The notes below the pieces were generated by a model. It had not been told where the DNA came from and ran no database searches. It was given only the letters and a program-made list of their open reading frames with translations. The translations under genes and the position numbers were made by a program. DNA of 64,000 nucleotides from Gymnopilus junonius (Eukaryota > Basidiomycota > Agaricomycetes > Agaricales > Galerinaceae), in NCBI GenBank assembly GCA_015501075.1, contig JADNYJ010000021.1, forward strand, positions 248,001 through 312,000, in the 5' to 3' direction. Position 1 is the stretch's first letter, and each line of letters starts with the position of its first letter. Positions 34,794-47,572 of this stretch are shown in pieces.

Positions 34794-37725
34794 TTACAAC
34801 TCCAAAACCCTCCATTGTAAACTCTCATTCCACTCAACCTCTTCTTCCTCCTCCTCCTCCTCCTCTTCCTGCTGCTGCTGCTGCCTCCCCTCTTCCTCTT
34901 TCCCATTTACATCCCCACCTTCTATATCATCGTCACCCCCTCCAACACCAATAGGATCGAGCAATCCAAACGCCACCGCAGCCCGACCCGCACTTTCCTC
35001 TAGATCAACGGGACGAGGGCGCTGGATGCGTTTGATAGTGACGATCACTGCATTTGCGTCCTTGGTCGGTGGTGATGGAGCGGCTGCTGCTGCTGCTGGG
35101 GCGTCTGACGAGGGTCCCGGGGTTGAGGATGGTGCTGGAGGTGTTGGTAGTGGTGTTGGTGTTGATACTTTAACGATACGTGCTAGGTAAAATATGTTTT
35201 CTGGTGTGAATGTTGTTGGATCGATCCCGAGTTCCTATAGAAGGAAGAATGGATAAGATAAATGAGTTTAGAAAGTCGGTGGGAAGTATAATGAAAGGCA
35301 TAAGAAAAGAGGGTTGGGAAATAGTATATTTAATAACATAAATAGTAAGAAAGAATACGGAAAATGGTAGAAGAAAAGAGAAATTTGAAAACTTGAAGAG
35401 AGAAAATGTAGAATCTGAATCTTCACTCACCTTCCACCCAACAACACCCCCCAACACCAACTCATCCGCCCCCCGCACGCGCTTACTCCCCCCCTCCCTC
35501 TCAGAGTCGTGCATACGCTCTGCGCGTGCCCAGTCAATAGCCGAGTTGGCGTCGAAGTCGACTTTGGTGGGGTTGACTTTGGTGGCGCTAGCTGACTCCG
35601 CCTCCTCCTCTGGTGGGTATTCTAATACCAAAGAAGCCTCGACTTGGTCTTGGTCTTGGTCTTGATCCTGATCTGCGTCTGCGTCGTTCTCCCATGCCCT
35701 ATCTTGCCCCTGCCCCTGCCTTTGGTCGTGGACATGGCCATGGACATAATCTTGGTATTCCTCATACTGCATTGTCCGTTTCTTCCTGTTCTTATTCTTA
35801 TTTTTGTTCTTGCTCTTCTTCCCAGACGCCGACTGCGACTGAGTACTATTATCACCAGCATCATCAGCGTTATCCTCCCCCCACATCCCAGCTTCGACGT
35901 CCACGCTCGTCACGAACACTCTAGGAGGGAGCTCGCCGCGCGATTGGATCTCGGAGGGGGGGACAAGTCGTGGGCGGGTCTGAGGTCCGTTTCCGTTTCC
36001 AGTTCGAGCAGGGGTAGGAGCTTGAGCTTGAGCAGGAAAAGTGGTGGAAGTGGAAGTGGAAGTGGGGTAGGTGAGGAGGGAGAGGGAGTCGTTGCCTGGT
36101 TCTTGCCTTCTTCTTCCTCCTCATCGTTCTCCTCCGCCTCCCCGTTAAGGTCGACGTCCATTCCATCACCCCCACCCAAATCAGAAAACACGATCTTCTG
36201 CGGAATCAACCCCTCCATAGACTGCTTGAACCCCTTTCTCTTATTCTTATTCCGCAGGGAACCCATCATGATCTGGTCTATGCTGATGTGCGTGTATCCT
36301 TCTCTATGGGCTTTTTGATCTTTTGGGATTGGGTTTGTTGGTGCCCAATTTGCTTTTTCTTCCTTTTATCTTTGTCCTTGTTCTTACCCTTCGCCTTTGC
36401 AGGCGACTCAAGAGCGTCGACGTCGATCACTTCCCGTTCATCATCGTCCGAATCATCATCATCCTCATCCTCTTCAAAATCCCGCGTATCCCCAGGTATA
36501 TACTCCCCCGCCGCTGCATTCCACCCAAATGCCTGGTTCAGGGCAAACGCGACGTCGGATGCGGGGCCGGCGCGGTCTCGCTGTGTGTGTTTGAGGCGCT
36601 TTTTTAGAGGGGGGTGGGCAGGGGGAGGGATGGTAGTGGGTGTTGTTGTAGTTAAAGTTACAGTTGTAGCAGTAGCAATAGCAGTTGTGGTTGTAGCGGC
36701 AGTTGTAGTTGGAGTAGAAATTGGAGTAGGAAGGATGGTGGTTGAGGATGAGGAAGTGGATGGGACGGGGATAGAAGCAGCAGCAATAGATGGAACCTGG
36801 GATGAGGGGGTGGATCGAGCGACGGGAGGATGGGAAGTAGATGCCGATACCGATGTAGATTTGGGCATTAACGCAGAGGGTTTCTTGACCGTAGCCTTGG
36901 TCGAGGTCGCGGTAGATCCTATTGGGATAGCATTTGTAGCGGAAACGCCTTTAGGTGGGGCAGGGGCTGCGAGTAAAGCTTTTTCGCTTTGGAGTTTCTT
37001 TTTTCTCCGTTTGTTGCGCGAGTGCGTGGAGGGTTTGCCTTGGCCAGGTGGGACGTGGGTTACACTGTGATTAAAGTGAGTAAGAGATGTGGAGATGATG
37101 ACATGCGCACGAACTCGGTTTGGGGTTTGCGGATGGTGGCGGTGGGTGGTGGTGGAGATGGTTTCTTTGTTTTCACGGTCTTTTTCGGTGTAGGAGGAGA
37201 GGAAGAGGAGGAAGAAGAGGACGATCCAGAATCCGAAGATGATCCAGAAGAGGACTCCTCTGATTCAGAATCGGAATCAGAATCAGAGCTGCTCTCTTCC
37301 TGAGGAGCGGACGGGCCTGCTCTCGGTTTTTTGATGGACTGGGCGGGGAAAGACACTGACACGGGCCTCTGGGGGCTCTCTGTCCTCTTCCTCTTGTGCC
37401 CACGAACAGCGACTAAACACGCGTGTCAAAGAAACTTTCGCAGAGGGACAAAGGGGAACTGACCATGCTGATCAGGGGACAGCTTGATGACCAACAGATC
37501 GCCGTCTCGCACAGCGCTAAACGGTGTCTCGTCCAGCAGCTCAAACTCATCCAGCAGCAGAACCAGATGGCGGGCCTCGCACCGGCCGGAGTCCGCGAGG
37601 GGCTGCACGCGCTGGCACAGGGCCTCCTTGAGCTCGTACATCGTCGTCGGCGCACTCGGCACATCCGGGATGAACCATGCTTTAAGTTCCGGGAGTGGAG
37701 GCTGCGTTTGAATGCGCAGACGCAT
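34794..37725 (-). CDS. Coilin-like nuclear protein
   Basis: Coilin scaffolds Cajal bodies, where spliceosomal snRNPs mature. On the minus strand the ATG at 37723-37725 starts a compact N-terminal domain: MRLRIQTQPPLPELKAWF, then LVLLLDEFELLDETPFSAVRDGDLLVIKL, as in the coilin ubiquitin-like N-terminus. A Ser/Asp/Glu-rich, Pro/Thr-rich middle with basic clusters follows (KKRLKHTQRDR, KNKDKDKRKKK). A C-terminal region then has IQSRGELPPRVFVTSVDVEAG, VLGGVVGWKELGIDPTTFTPENIFYLARIVKV and a Gln/Glu run before QWRVLEL and the TAA at 34794-34796. The VGWKELG..P.TFTPE block fits the coilin Tudor-like domain. Five or more introns are needed, one bridging a frame change at about 36090-36180. The name rests on domain order and motifs, not a search. 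Confidence 0.7.
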
Positions 37726-38170
37726 TTCAAGGCGGGGAATGGATGAGAGCAACAATCATTTAAATTAATTTCTAAAATTCCCTTACGGTGGTCATGTGAT
37801 CGCATCTCGAAATAACTCCGTTCGTTCATCTCCCCACCATGGGCGTCAACGCGCTTTCAGAGCGCTCTTCACCTCTGACTCACCTTTCTCTCGCTTTACG
37901 GACACGGGGACCTGGTTGGCTCGCTCAGAGGGTCTGGGTAACATAATGCCGTCACTAGCTGCATTCCATCTTGCGGAGAAGCCTGCGACCCTTGATGACA
38001 TGACCCTGAAGAAAAGGGAACAAATCGAACAGAAAGCGAACTACTTACTTTCTTCCTTGCCAACATATTTTTAAATGCTGAACTCTAGATGCTGAATCTC
38101 AAAAACGTCTCTTCCTTTCCCAAACCCTCTGAATCCAATCCAATCCAATCCGACCAAATTCCATCCAATC

Positions 38171-41100
38171 ATGGCAAAAAGCAAGGAACCTCCAACACCC
38201 AACACCCCCCACCCCTTCATGTTCGGTCCCTGGCGACACATCATCGCGCGCATGCAAGACCCCAAAGCCAACTACCCGCGTCTCCCCACCCCCGCGAACA
38301 TCTGGCGACGCACCCCCCAAGCTAAAGCCGCCATCCAAGCCGAAACGAAAAGACGCGCAGAGGTAGAGTATTCCAATACGCCCCAAGCGCAAGCCCAAGG
38401 AAAAATCTTCGTGCTCCGCGAAGCGGTGGTACGGGACCTGTTTGATAGTTTGGGCGAGGAGGAGAAGAAGAGGTGGAAGGTGAAGGCAAAGGAGGAGCAT
38501 GGCAGAAAGTGAGGAGTGGGAGGATTTGGTGAAGTCTTCGGAGGACCCGAAAGTTCGTCAGATGTGTGTTTTTTTTTTGGGTGGTGGATTTTAAATGGTG
38601 CACGGCTGACTATTTGCTTTTTTTTTCATTACGAAGGTACATCGACGGCCTGGCCGATTTCATCAAAGCATACATCGAAGTCCTCTCCAAACCCACAGGG
38701 TGCGCCATCTCTGTCATCGCCGGCGGTCCCGAACCCGCCATGAGCGGACGTCTCAATGTCGTCGGGTGAGTATCTTCATAAGTTCATCTTCATTCACCCA
38801 GTTACAGTTTGTTTGTTCTACATGACAATTATAAACGGCCCTCCAATGAACCTTTCCCCACCCTCCTTTTTTTTTAGCTTTTTCTTTGTATTTAAATTAA
38901 ATATATCTACAGCGTCCACCAAGGCCACATCCCAGACCACCCCGAGCTCAACTTTGCCACATCCGACCCTGAGGGTTATCAAGAGAAAGTCGTCAAGCCT
39001 TTCGGACGGCTTTTGCGGAAGTGTTATAGTGAGTAGAATTTTGGCTCAGTTTGTTATTTGACTGGTACTCTTTCCTGATTTCGCCTCTTCTTTCCTCTTT
39101 CCTACTTCCTCCTCCTCTTTCCTACTTTCTCCTTTCTCCCTTTTCCCTTTCTTCCCTCTTTCCCCTTAACCTCAATTTCCCCTTTTCGCTTAAACTCTCA
39201 CTAACCACCCCCTTTCTCTAAAAGCAAAAGAAGCCTGCGACGCAATGGCCCTCCCCGTTGACCCTGGATCCGTCCTAAAACCAGGAATAGTGCCTTCTAT
39301 AGATATCACAGTTGATCCTATTGACTTTGATGATCCTGCGTATGAGGACGAGGACGAGGAGGAGTGGGGTGAGGATTGGGATGTGGCCTTGGATGTGGAT
39401 GGGGATCGGAACGCGCAAATGAACAAGAGAATGGACAAGAAGATGGACGTACTCATAAATAGCATGCGGATCGAGGAGGTATCTGATGACGAAGACGAGT
39501 ACGAGGGAGGAGGTGGTGTTGAGGATGGCGACTCGATGTTCTCGAGATATATCATTTCTTTTCCTGAGATGGAGTCTCAGGGTGCGGATGCGGGTGCGAG
39601 CGTCATTTCTAGCCCTGCATCTGGAACTCCGAGTTCAACGGAGAACCCAACGTCAAGTGCAAGGGCCAATTTGCCAACTTCGAGTTCGAGTTCAAGTTCA
39701 GGTCCAGCTGCTGCCGCAGTGCCCTCTCTGCCCAATTACGCTCGCTTGGTGCTAGCGCGCTTAACAATCCTTCCAATTTCATTCGTGCAATGGTAACCAA
39801 CAGCTTCGGACCTTCTCTTCCACCTTCGCCTCTATCTCACCCTGCACCTGTGCTTGTGCCCGTGGTGTCACCGCCTACTCCAAATCCAAATCCAGGTGTG
39901 GGTGTAAATATGGATATGGAGGTGAACATGGATGTGGATACGGATGTGGATATGGGTATGGACGCAAGTATGGATGCAAATGCGGTCATCAACGCCAACG
40001 CCAACACCAACACCAACACCAACATAGACATACCCGCTTCCGACCTCAGAGTGCCCACACCAGCTCTTGAATCAGCGCCTGGGACCGTGTCTGCACCTAT
40101 CATGATGACCGCGACTTACCCCAATCCCACCATCGTTACTCCTGCTACTCCTCCTAGTAATAGTGGTGCTCAGGGAAAGGTTGATCCATTGGCGCAGGCT
40201 CAGGTTCTGGTTCAATCAGGCGCTACCGCCGCTGCCCGTGGTGGTGGTGGTTCTTCGTCGTTCAGGGCGAGGCGCGTCCGCAACTGCAGCCGCAGCTTCA
40301 ACGTCAGAAGTCAACGACTCCACTCCAGATGCTGCTCCTGTCACTGTATCGCCTACTCCTCTCTTCTTCCAGTAGTCCAGCTTCACCTTGGCTGTTGCAG
40401 TGTGGCACAGCCAGGTGAACTCGAGCCCAAGCCCAAACTCGAATTCTAAGTCAAATGGGCAGAAAGAGGGTAGTTCGCCAGCTCGAACTCAATCTCAGAC
40501 TTTGCAGTCGTCGCCGTCGTCGTCTTCGCCAGCATCTGGAGTGGTGGGTCGGATAGCCTGGAGCAGTGCTCTTGTTCTTGCCCTGCTGCTGGAAGTTCGA
40601 ACTTGACCTCTACCTCAAAGTGACTGCGCCTTCGAACTCGGCTGCATCATCCCCAGCTCCGAGTTCAGCTACAAAAACCCAAGTTTAAACCTAAACCTAG
40701 GTTCAAGGTCAATGCAAAAACACCTGCAAGCCGACGTGGTGATCCTTTTTCCTTCCTGTTTCCATCGCTAGTGGCATCGTCTAGTAGAGTCACTCTAGAT
40801 GGATCACGTAGGGGTTCCACCACGAAAAGCTCGGGTTTGGGTTCGGGTTTGGGTTCGTCAAGTGCAAATGTTAATGTTAATAAACACATCAGTACCTCGA
40901 CCACTTCTTCTTCCTCATCCTCGTTCTCGTCCAAAACCCGTACACGTCGACGCCGACCTCAAGGCCTACCATAAACGCTGGCCCAACTATGGCACTGACG
41001 AAAACGGCAACCCCGCGGGCTCCGCATCACCAAGGAATATCTCAGCGAAAGCGCGAGTAAATTTAGCATCGACTTTGATGATCCCGATGAGCCTTTGATA

Positions 41101-43132
41101 CCGCATATTCTGATCACTGCGCCCAGCCCGCCCAGGAACACCCCAACCACCAGTACTACCAGCACTGTTCCAATTGCACTTCCGCGCTCACCCCTCGCCC
41201 TCGACCTCGGATCCTATTTTTAGACTTATACATCCGGCGCCTAGTAGGCAGGTTATCAGTGATAAAGATAGGTTGATGGTGCCTCCTCGCAGTTACAAGA
41301 GGAAACACAAGGCTGAGGCTGTACTTCCTCCCACGCCCACCTCTTCACCGGTGACGACTGGCACTGGTGCTAGTGCTGGTCCAAGTTCAAGTGCTACTGC
41401 AGCCCAAATGCCCAGCAGTGGTGATGGTGAGGGTAACGGCGAGAAGCAGATGAGTGGCGGTGACGGTGGTAGTGCTCATTCATCAACACCCTCTGAGGTG
41501 TCCGAGCAGAAGGCAAAGGTATCTCAGGTGTTGGATCCGAAAGTTCTTGCGAGTAGGCTCATTGACAAGGCTGCTGAGAGCTTGAAAGCGATGGCAGGAA
41601 ATTCACAGTCAAAGTCGGACCACAATTCATTCAACAGCAACAGTACGACTGCGCCGCCGTCGCAGATTTCGGCATCGGCATTTACAGCATCGTCGTCCAA
41701 TGGATCTGGAGTGCCTGCAACTCCCGTGTCGGTACCAGGCTCGGTAACTTCTGCTCATTCTGGAGATGGAGCACGTCCAAGTTTTATCCCTCCGAGCGTC
41801 GACAAATCTCCAACGACAGTGTCGGCTGGTTCTCAAGAGGAACCCACGAATTACCGCAGTCCCAGTGAGCCAAATATGGACGTCGACGATCATGATGAGG
41901 TTCCTCAACTTGAGCACGGTATGAATGTCAATGTTGGTAGCCAACCTTCCCAGCCAGCAGATGTCAATTTTGTCGACACCGATATCCCTCAAGACTCATC
42001 GCGTGGCGTCACTTCTCTTCCTGAGAATATCAAAGCAGCGCCTAATCAGCAAGCTCGGCCTGAGACACAGCAACATCCTTCTTTATGTGAAACTACGCCG
42101 AAAGCTACTTCTGAGGACGAGTTTTTCCAAGATGATATACCGATAGATGCTGATACCTTTTCCTACTTTGCTTCATTGTCTAAACTTGCTGAAACACGTA
42201 CTGAAAGCCTTCTTCCTAACAACTCTATGGACGTGGAAATGGCAGTGGAGGAAGACGGCGGTCATGTCGCGGTAATTGACAGTACCGCCCTTCAATCGGA
42301 TGAAGGTGAGGAAGATGAAGACGGGAGGCGGAAGGATAATGCGACAGTTCGCCGATCCAAGCGCAAACGCGCATCTTCCGTAATCACAGCTCCTGTCAAG
42401 GTAGCTACTGCAAGCAGGCAAACTCCATCATCGTCCACTCGAAGTTCAAAGCGCCTTCGCTTGACTAATGAATCAACGTCGATCTCTGCGCCTCTGCCAA
42501 GGTCTTCTAAGCCTACCAAGCGTGGCCGACCTTCAGCAGGCGCAAGCGTTACACCAGCAGCGCCTGACGTGAACATGTCCATTCCGGAGGCGGACTCAAC
42601 TGCGCCTCAATACTTCAAAAACGCGATCCAGATGTTCACCTCTCCAGACCAAGAGAGCTTCGGCCCACGCTGGACTTCTCTCGTTAGCATGTGGTCCTCA
42701 TTCGAAATGAACGCTTCTTACGAAGAAGTCCGAGGTCTGGGGAAAGCCCACCGTCCGCAGGTCATAGGAGACTGGATCAGCAGAGCGCGCTCTGCCACTT
42801 GGCGGCCAAACATCGCCATTGGGGATCCTGATTTGAAGAAGTTCGAGGCGCAGTTCCGGCAGTGGTGGGTTAGCTTGCAGCCGGAGTGGAGAGTTTTGAA
42901 TGCGGACAAGAGTGAATTGGTCAAGGAGATGAATGAAAAGGACGACAGTGGGAGTTTTGATGAGCTTAGACTTCCGGGGAAGAATGGGGTCGTCAGTGTT
43001 CTTGCTGCGTTGTATTATTGGGGTCTCGCGGTGAAGGGTAAGAACCCAAAGTCCAAGGCCCGTCAAAAGTGGCTGGAAGCTGTTGAGGACTGTCATTGGA
43101 TTTTTGAGCAACTTGTGCGCCACTCAGTTTAG
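38171..43132 (+). CDS. Large HMG-like protein of an agaricomycete-expanded family
   Basis: I know this family only as uncharacterised agaricomycete proteins. The ATG at 38171 gives a Lys/Pro-rich start and HPFMFGPWRHIIARMQDP, then a helical, charged stretch (REAVVRDLFDSLGEEEKKRWKVKAKEEH) that resembles an HMG box. The next exon has the family block CAISVIAGGPEPAMSGRLNVVGV, then PFGRLLRKCY and CDAMALP. A long acidic and Ser/Pro/Thr-rich middle with simple repeats (Asn-Ala/Asn-Thr, Met-Asp) changes frame several times at 39.6-41.2 kb. The last exon (about 41.2-43.1 kb) ends in the conserved module WTSLVSMWSSFE, VIGDWISRARSATWRP, FRQWWVSLQPEWRVL, GKNGVVSVLAALYYWGL and WLEAVEDCHWIFEQL, with a TAG at 43130-43132. 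I read it as one gene; the repeat-rich middle could instead hide a lesion or two genes. Confidence 0.6.
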
Positions 43133-45909
43133 TTGCGGAGTAGATTATTACACGACTGTTGTGCATTTATTCTACTTCAAGTCGATTATCTTATTCCTGT
43201 CTTTGGCTTACAGCATAATCTTGTTTGCTTTATTCCATCATTTTCTTTTGGGAACTTCTGACTTGTAACCTTCTCTGTTCCCTTTCTCGATTTCCGAGTC
43301 TCTTCATAAGTTTATTGTCCAATTAGTGACATTGCCATCTTTCAGTCTATACAGTGTATGACGCAGAAGCGTTTCGAGGTGCGAATCTTATCATTGGATC
43401 CGGTGGGCTTCTTTACCCAGAGAGGAAGGGACATATACCTAATACTTAAGTAGATTGTCGCTTCGTGTACACCTGTTTGTTCCCCACCCCCTTTTTTGTA
43501 GTCCATCTCAAGTCCATCTCGTTTCTTTTTGTCTCTTTCACGCTTGGACCTCTTCTTTGGCCGGTCTTGTAATATATACTTGAGCAGATGTCGCGAATTC
43601 GGTTTACGCCTTCTCCTTTTATGGTCGATCTTTTTGTTCCTCTTGCTTTTCTTCGTTTCTTTATAATACGCTCGGACCTCCTCCTCGGTAGAAGCTGAAC
43701 AAGGCCGTTCTCTTGTAAAAATCTAAACATTTAGTTCCAGTTTCGTTTTTGAGCGCCGGACTGCTAAAAATTTCTTCCAATGACCCTCGTACATTGATGG
43801 ATTCGTGATTGGACAGTGCAGCAGGCTTCTCATACATGTGCACCGCACAACATCGTGGGACTATAACGAGCATTCGAACGAGACGGGGAGGTCTGAATAA
43901 TCGAAAAATGACCAGTTTTGACTTCCCCTCTTCCTACAACGTCAGTTCAACCGCTGTGCCAGACGATACGCAGGTGCTGTTTGTAAACGACCACCCAGGT
44001 GGTGGAGGGCTTCGCTCAACCTCCGTGTTCTGAAAAACTTAGCGAACCAGTGGCAGGTCGATCATCCAAACGAAATTAACTACGATGTTATAATCTTCAC
44101 GTAAATAACATCATTCATCTAATTACTTTCCATCTCACCCACTAGTACTGTGTTCAAATAGCGCTTACCAACATACCTCGACCTTCAATGTTCACAGTCA
44201 GACAGATCCTCCTCACATCACTGCCCACCTGTCTTCATCAGATCTATTGGCTACCAATCGACGCCATTTCGTCATACATATATTTTGCAATCACAACAGG
44301 GTCGATCACGGATTCTGCAATTATTCTGTACACAGTGACGAGGTACCCTAGAAACATTACACAGTAACTTATACGCCATGGTTCAAACTTCAATCATTAT
44401 TCTCCTTGGTTTTGACAGAAAATCCAGGCTCTAATTATAACTTAACACCCAGGAATCGTTCCGGCTCACATTTGTAAATGAATCCGGCGTCATACAACCT
44501 GAAATGTGCAGTTTCCCAACATCTCACCATCAACCAACCCAACATCCAGCCGATGACCGTTATGTATCACCTATGTCGTGAATTTCCTGAGAATAGAATA
44601 TGTCTCGCCCTATTGCGACCTGCTGACAAAATTATCTGCCGTTTGCCCATCTACCTGATACTAAAAATGGGTGATAGGCCAACGAGTAATTTAAACTAGA
44701 TTAAGATGGGTTATGAGAATAACTAGCAAGACGGGTAGTACTTGCCCGTATGACAGCACTGTCAATTTAAGCCAATGCACTATTATTTTAAAACCGGTCA
44801 CTGGGTAAATCTCCCGTGTAATGAAAACCGTTAAACAGACAGATTTAAATAAAGTGCGGACACTGAATTGAAGTCGAGTTTGACCAAAAAGACCGCCACA
44901 TTGGCATGTACACTTATGAAAGGAGTCACATGTGTGAACTTAGACACAGTGGCTGGCAATGGCTTGTCATCGTCTAGGTAGGTCCCTGTATACCACTACA
45001 CTCGCAATCCTATTACTTATATATTAAGTAGATGTCATGATTCGTGTATCGTTACACTTAAATTAGTTTACTGCTCCAATACTTTTCTGTTCTGGCATTC
45101 CGAGTAAGTAATCTCTCCTAGACCCTCGTAAACAGACTGCGATACATGTTATGTGCCCTACTACATATCACTTCCGATACAGCAGTGCTCCCTTACGACT
45201 TTCTGGCTTCCGAAATTTCGGAAATTGCTTATAAATCTTAATTAGGATTGTTCACTTTAGACTGTAAAGGTTAAAAATGATTTCCAACCTTCTGTCGGTA
45301 ACTTTTGTTGTCTTGTGTAGCACTGTCGACCAAGTTGCACTGGAAAAGGTGGCATGTTGCGCGACTGCAGAATAAACAAGTGGGGGTGGGTCAAACAAAG
45401 ACTGGTATCAGCTGGCGCAGTATTTCACCTTCCAACTCGCAGGAAAATGTTTGTGCACCCAATATATTTACTGAACGGACAATCGAAATTTAGGGACTTT
45501 AATAGCAATAAAATTAAGCTAATTTAAAACTAAAATTTTGGCTGCATGTCAAGCCGCAAAATGCGAAACAGTAGTCAAAATTCATGGATTTTAGGATAAG
45601 GAATAAGCAAGGAATAAGGATAGTAAAAATGAGTAGAAAGGAAGTTTACCTTTTGTCTCTAAGCCTCAGATTTTCTATTTGTATTGAGATACATTGTAGA
45701 GGCCTTCTCAGGTTTAGGGGTATGGCAGGCCAGCAACTTACAAAAGCGCCCAATAGTCCGATTACGCCATTTGGTAAAATAAATTAGGTAAGTAGGTGTA
45801 CCCGTTACGTAAGTTAGAACTCGGGTGTTCTGACCATTCTTCAGCTTCTTTCTGGTGACCGTCATCATAATTTGACAAAGAAAGTTGAAACATGCAGCAG
45901 CACTGAGCG
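43133..45909. other. Long gene-poor, A+T-rich stretch
   Basis: About 2.8 kb with no supportable gene on either strand, no inverted-repeat ends and no transposase remnant that I can see. One basic minus-strand frame at 43446-43730 has no family features. The last 100 nt should hold the promoter of the kinase at 45910. Confidence 0.4.
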
Positions 45910-47391
45910 ATGGATCCTTTACATCAGATCGATTTCTTCTACCGCGAAATCTCGGTTGAAGATATCGGATTCTACCGACCCGATGGATTTCACCCTGTTC
46001 ATCTTGGCGACACTTTCTCTACGTGTCCGGGGAGTAACAGACCCCGCTATAGAGTTCTGCATAAACTGGGCGAGGGTTATTATTCAACTGTATGGCTTGC
46101 GCAGGATATGGCGGAAAATGAGTACGTCGATCACCCTCTGAAATGCTGGGCTTGTGTTAAGAATACTTTCAGCCGCGGAGTTGCGCTGAAAATCGCAATC
46201 GCAGACGCGAGGGGTGCACATGAAGCTAGCATACTCCTGACACTGTCCTCTGATACCTCCCACCCAGGGAAGAAGCATATACTCAAGCTCCTCGATCATT
46301 TTCAAATACGCGGGCCCAATGGAGTCCATGAAGCGCTAGTTACAGATATACTGATTCCTTGGCGGCACCTCCGCCGTTTCAATGACGCCAAGCGCACTTC
46401 TCATCAATTATTGCTTGCGCTGTCGTATTTGAAACAGCAGGAAGTTATTCACGGAGGTAAGTACTTAGGTCTCATTATGTACCATGAAATTTTCAATCTG
46501 TTGTCCGAAGATCTCCATATGGACAATATCGCGTTTGTTATCCCTGGACAGGACAGGCTTACTGCGAACGCCTGGATAAAGGAGCTAGACATTCCTTTCT
46601 TGACTCCCGTCCTTCCTTGCAAATTGGAGGACCAAACCGACAATCTGCCCAAATATCTGGTCGAGGCTGCAGACACAATGAGTCTTGTTGAATCCCATAT
46701 CAAAGAACATGGAAGAGATGGCATTTATGCTGTGGTCGTCGATTTTGGAAGTGGTGAGTTTTAATATTGAATATGCGAGTAGGAGACTTTCTAAGGATGC
46801 TATTTTTACACCAGCCTTTCGTGCCTCAGACCCAACACCAGAACCTCAGACACCACCATACATGTGTGCGCCAGAAATCCTTTTGCGAGCAATACAACCT
46901 AGAAAAGAGTTTTTCAATCCTAATTTGCGTTTTCAGAGCGATATCTGGTCCTTAGGCTGTTCCGTAAGTCTACTTTGCGTCATTTTCGAGACAGTTTTTT
47001 AAAACTGTTAGATACCCAGATTTACGAGATGGTCGCGGGTCACCGATTATTTACCAGACCAAGAGAATGTCTAATTGATGAAATTATAGAGCTTGTAGGC
47101 CCTTTACCCCAATCTTGGCTTGACCTTCTCAATGAAAAGCCGAAACCGCATACTGAACGTGACGGTAAATTATGTTATTGTCTTTAATCCATATCAAGGT
47201 TAATGTTTGTCTTAAGAGCCTTCGCTCCGAGCAGCAGCGGAAACAAAGCAACTCAATTGTTTAAAGGCCCCGCTCCTTTGCAAGCGGAAGAGGGGTTCTT
47301 CCAGCTCTTAACATCCATGCTAAGAATAGACCCTGCTACCCGTCTTCCACCCGAGTTGCTAATCCAGAGCACTTGGTTTGATGGAATTTAA
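45910..47391 (+). CDS. SRPK-like serine/threonine protein kinase
   Basis: SRPK-family kinase, expected to phosphorylate Ser/Arg-rich proteins. The ATG at 45910 leads to YRPDGFHPVHLGDTF and RYRVLHKLGEGYYSTVWLAQDM, the glycine loop typical of SRPK. Next come GVALKIA (ATP-binding Lys), HEASILLTLS and LLDHFQIRGPNGVHEALV. The catalytic loop is EVIHG-DLHMDNI across an intron. Then VVVDFGSA (DFG, with an intron after FGS), YMCAPEILL, FQSDIWSLGCS, IYEMVAGHRLF and LLTSMLRIDPATRLPPELLIQSTWF, with a TAA at 47389-47391. About five introns. An SRPK-type insert is present between the catalytic loop and DFG. All catalytic residues are kept, in contrast to the broken relative at 26421-27708. It is divergent from housekeeping SRPKs and probably belongs to the expanded mushroom set. 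Confidence 0.85.
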
Positions 47392-47572
47392 GGGATGATT
47401 TAATTATATTCTTCTAAAGCTGTGCTGGGTTTTGAATTCGTCGCCTATAATTTAACGCCTCGTCTTCGCCACGTTTACCAGGATACATAAAAACTTATGT
47501 CTTACATAGCCAGCTACAAATGCATACCAAGGTTCTAAAATTCTGTTATTACACCGTCGCTGTCCTGTCTCT

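Noticed and set aside
36288..37070. Open frame of 260 codons on the plus strand
   Set aside because: Antisense to the low-complexity part of the coilin-like gene; Val/Gly-rich composition is a by-product of the Thr/Ser repeats on the other strand.
37796..38074. Open frame of 92 codons between the coilin-like and HMG-like genes
   Set aside because: Lies in a 445-bp divergent promoter; no homology recognised and no splice support.
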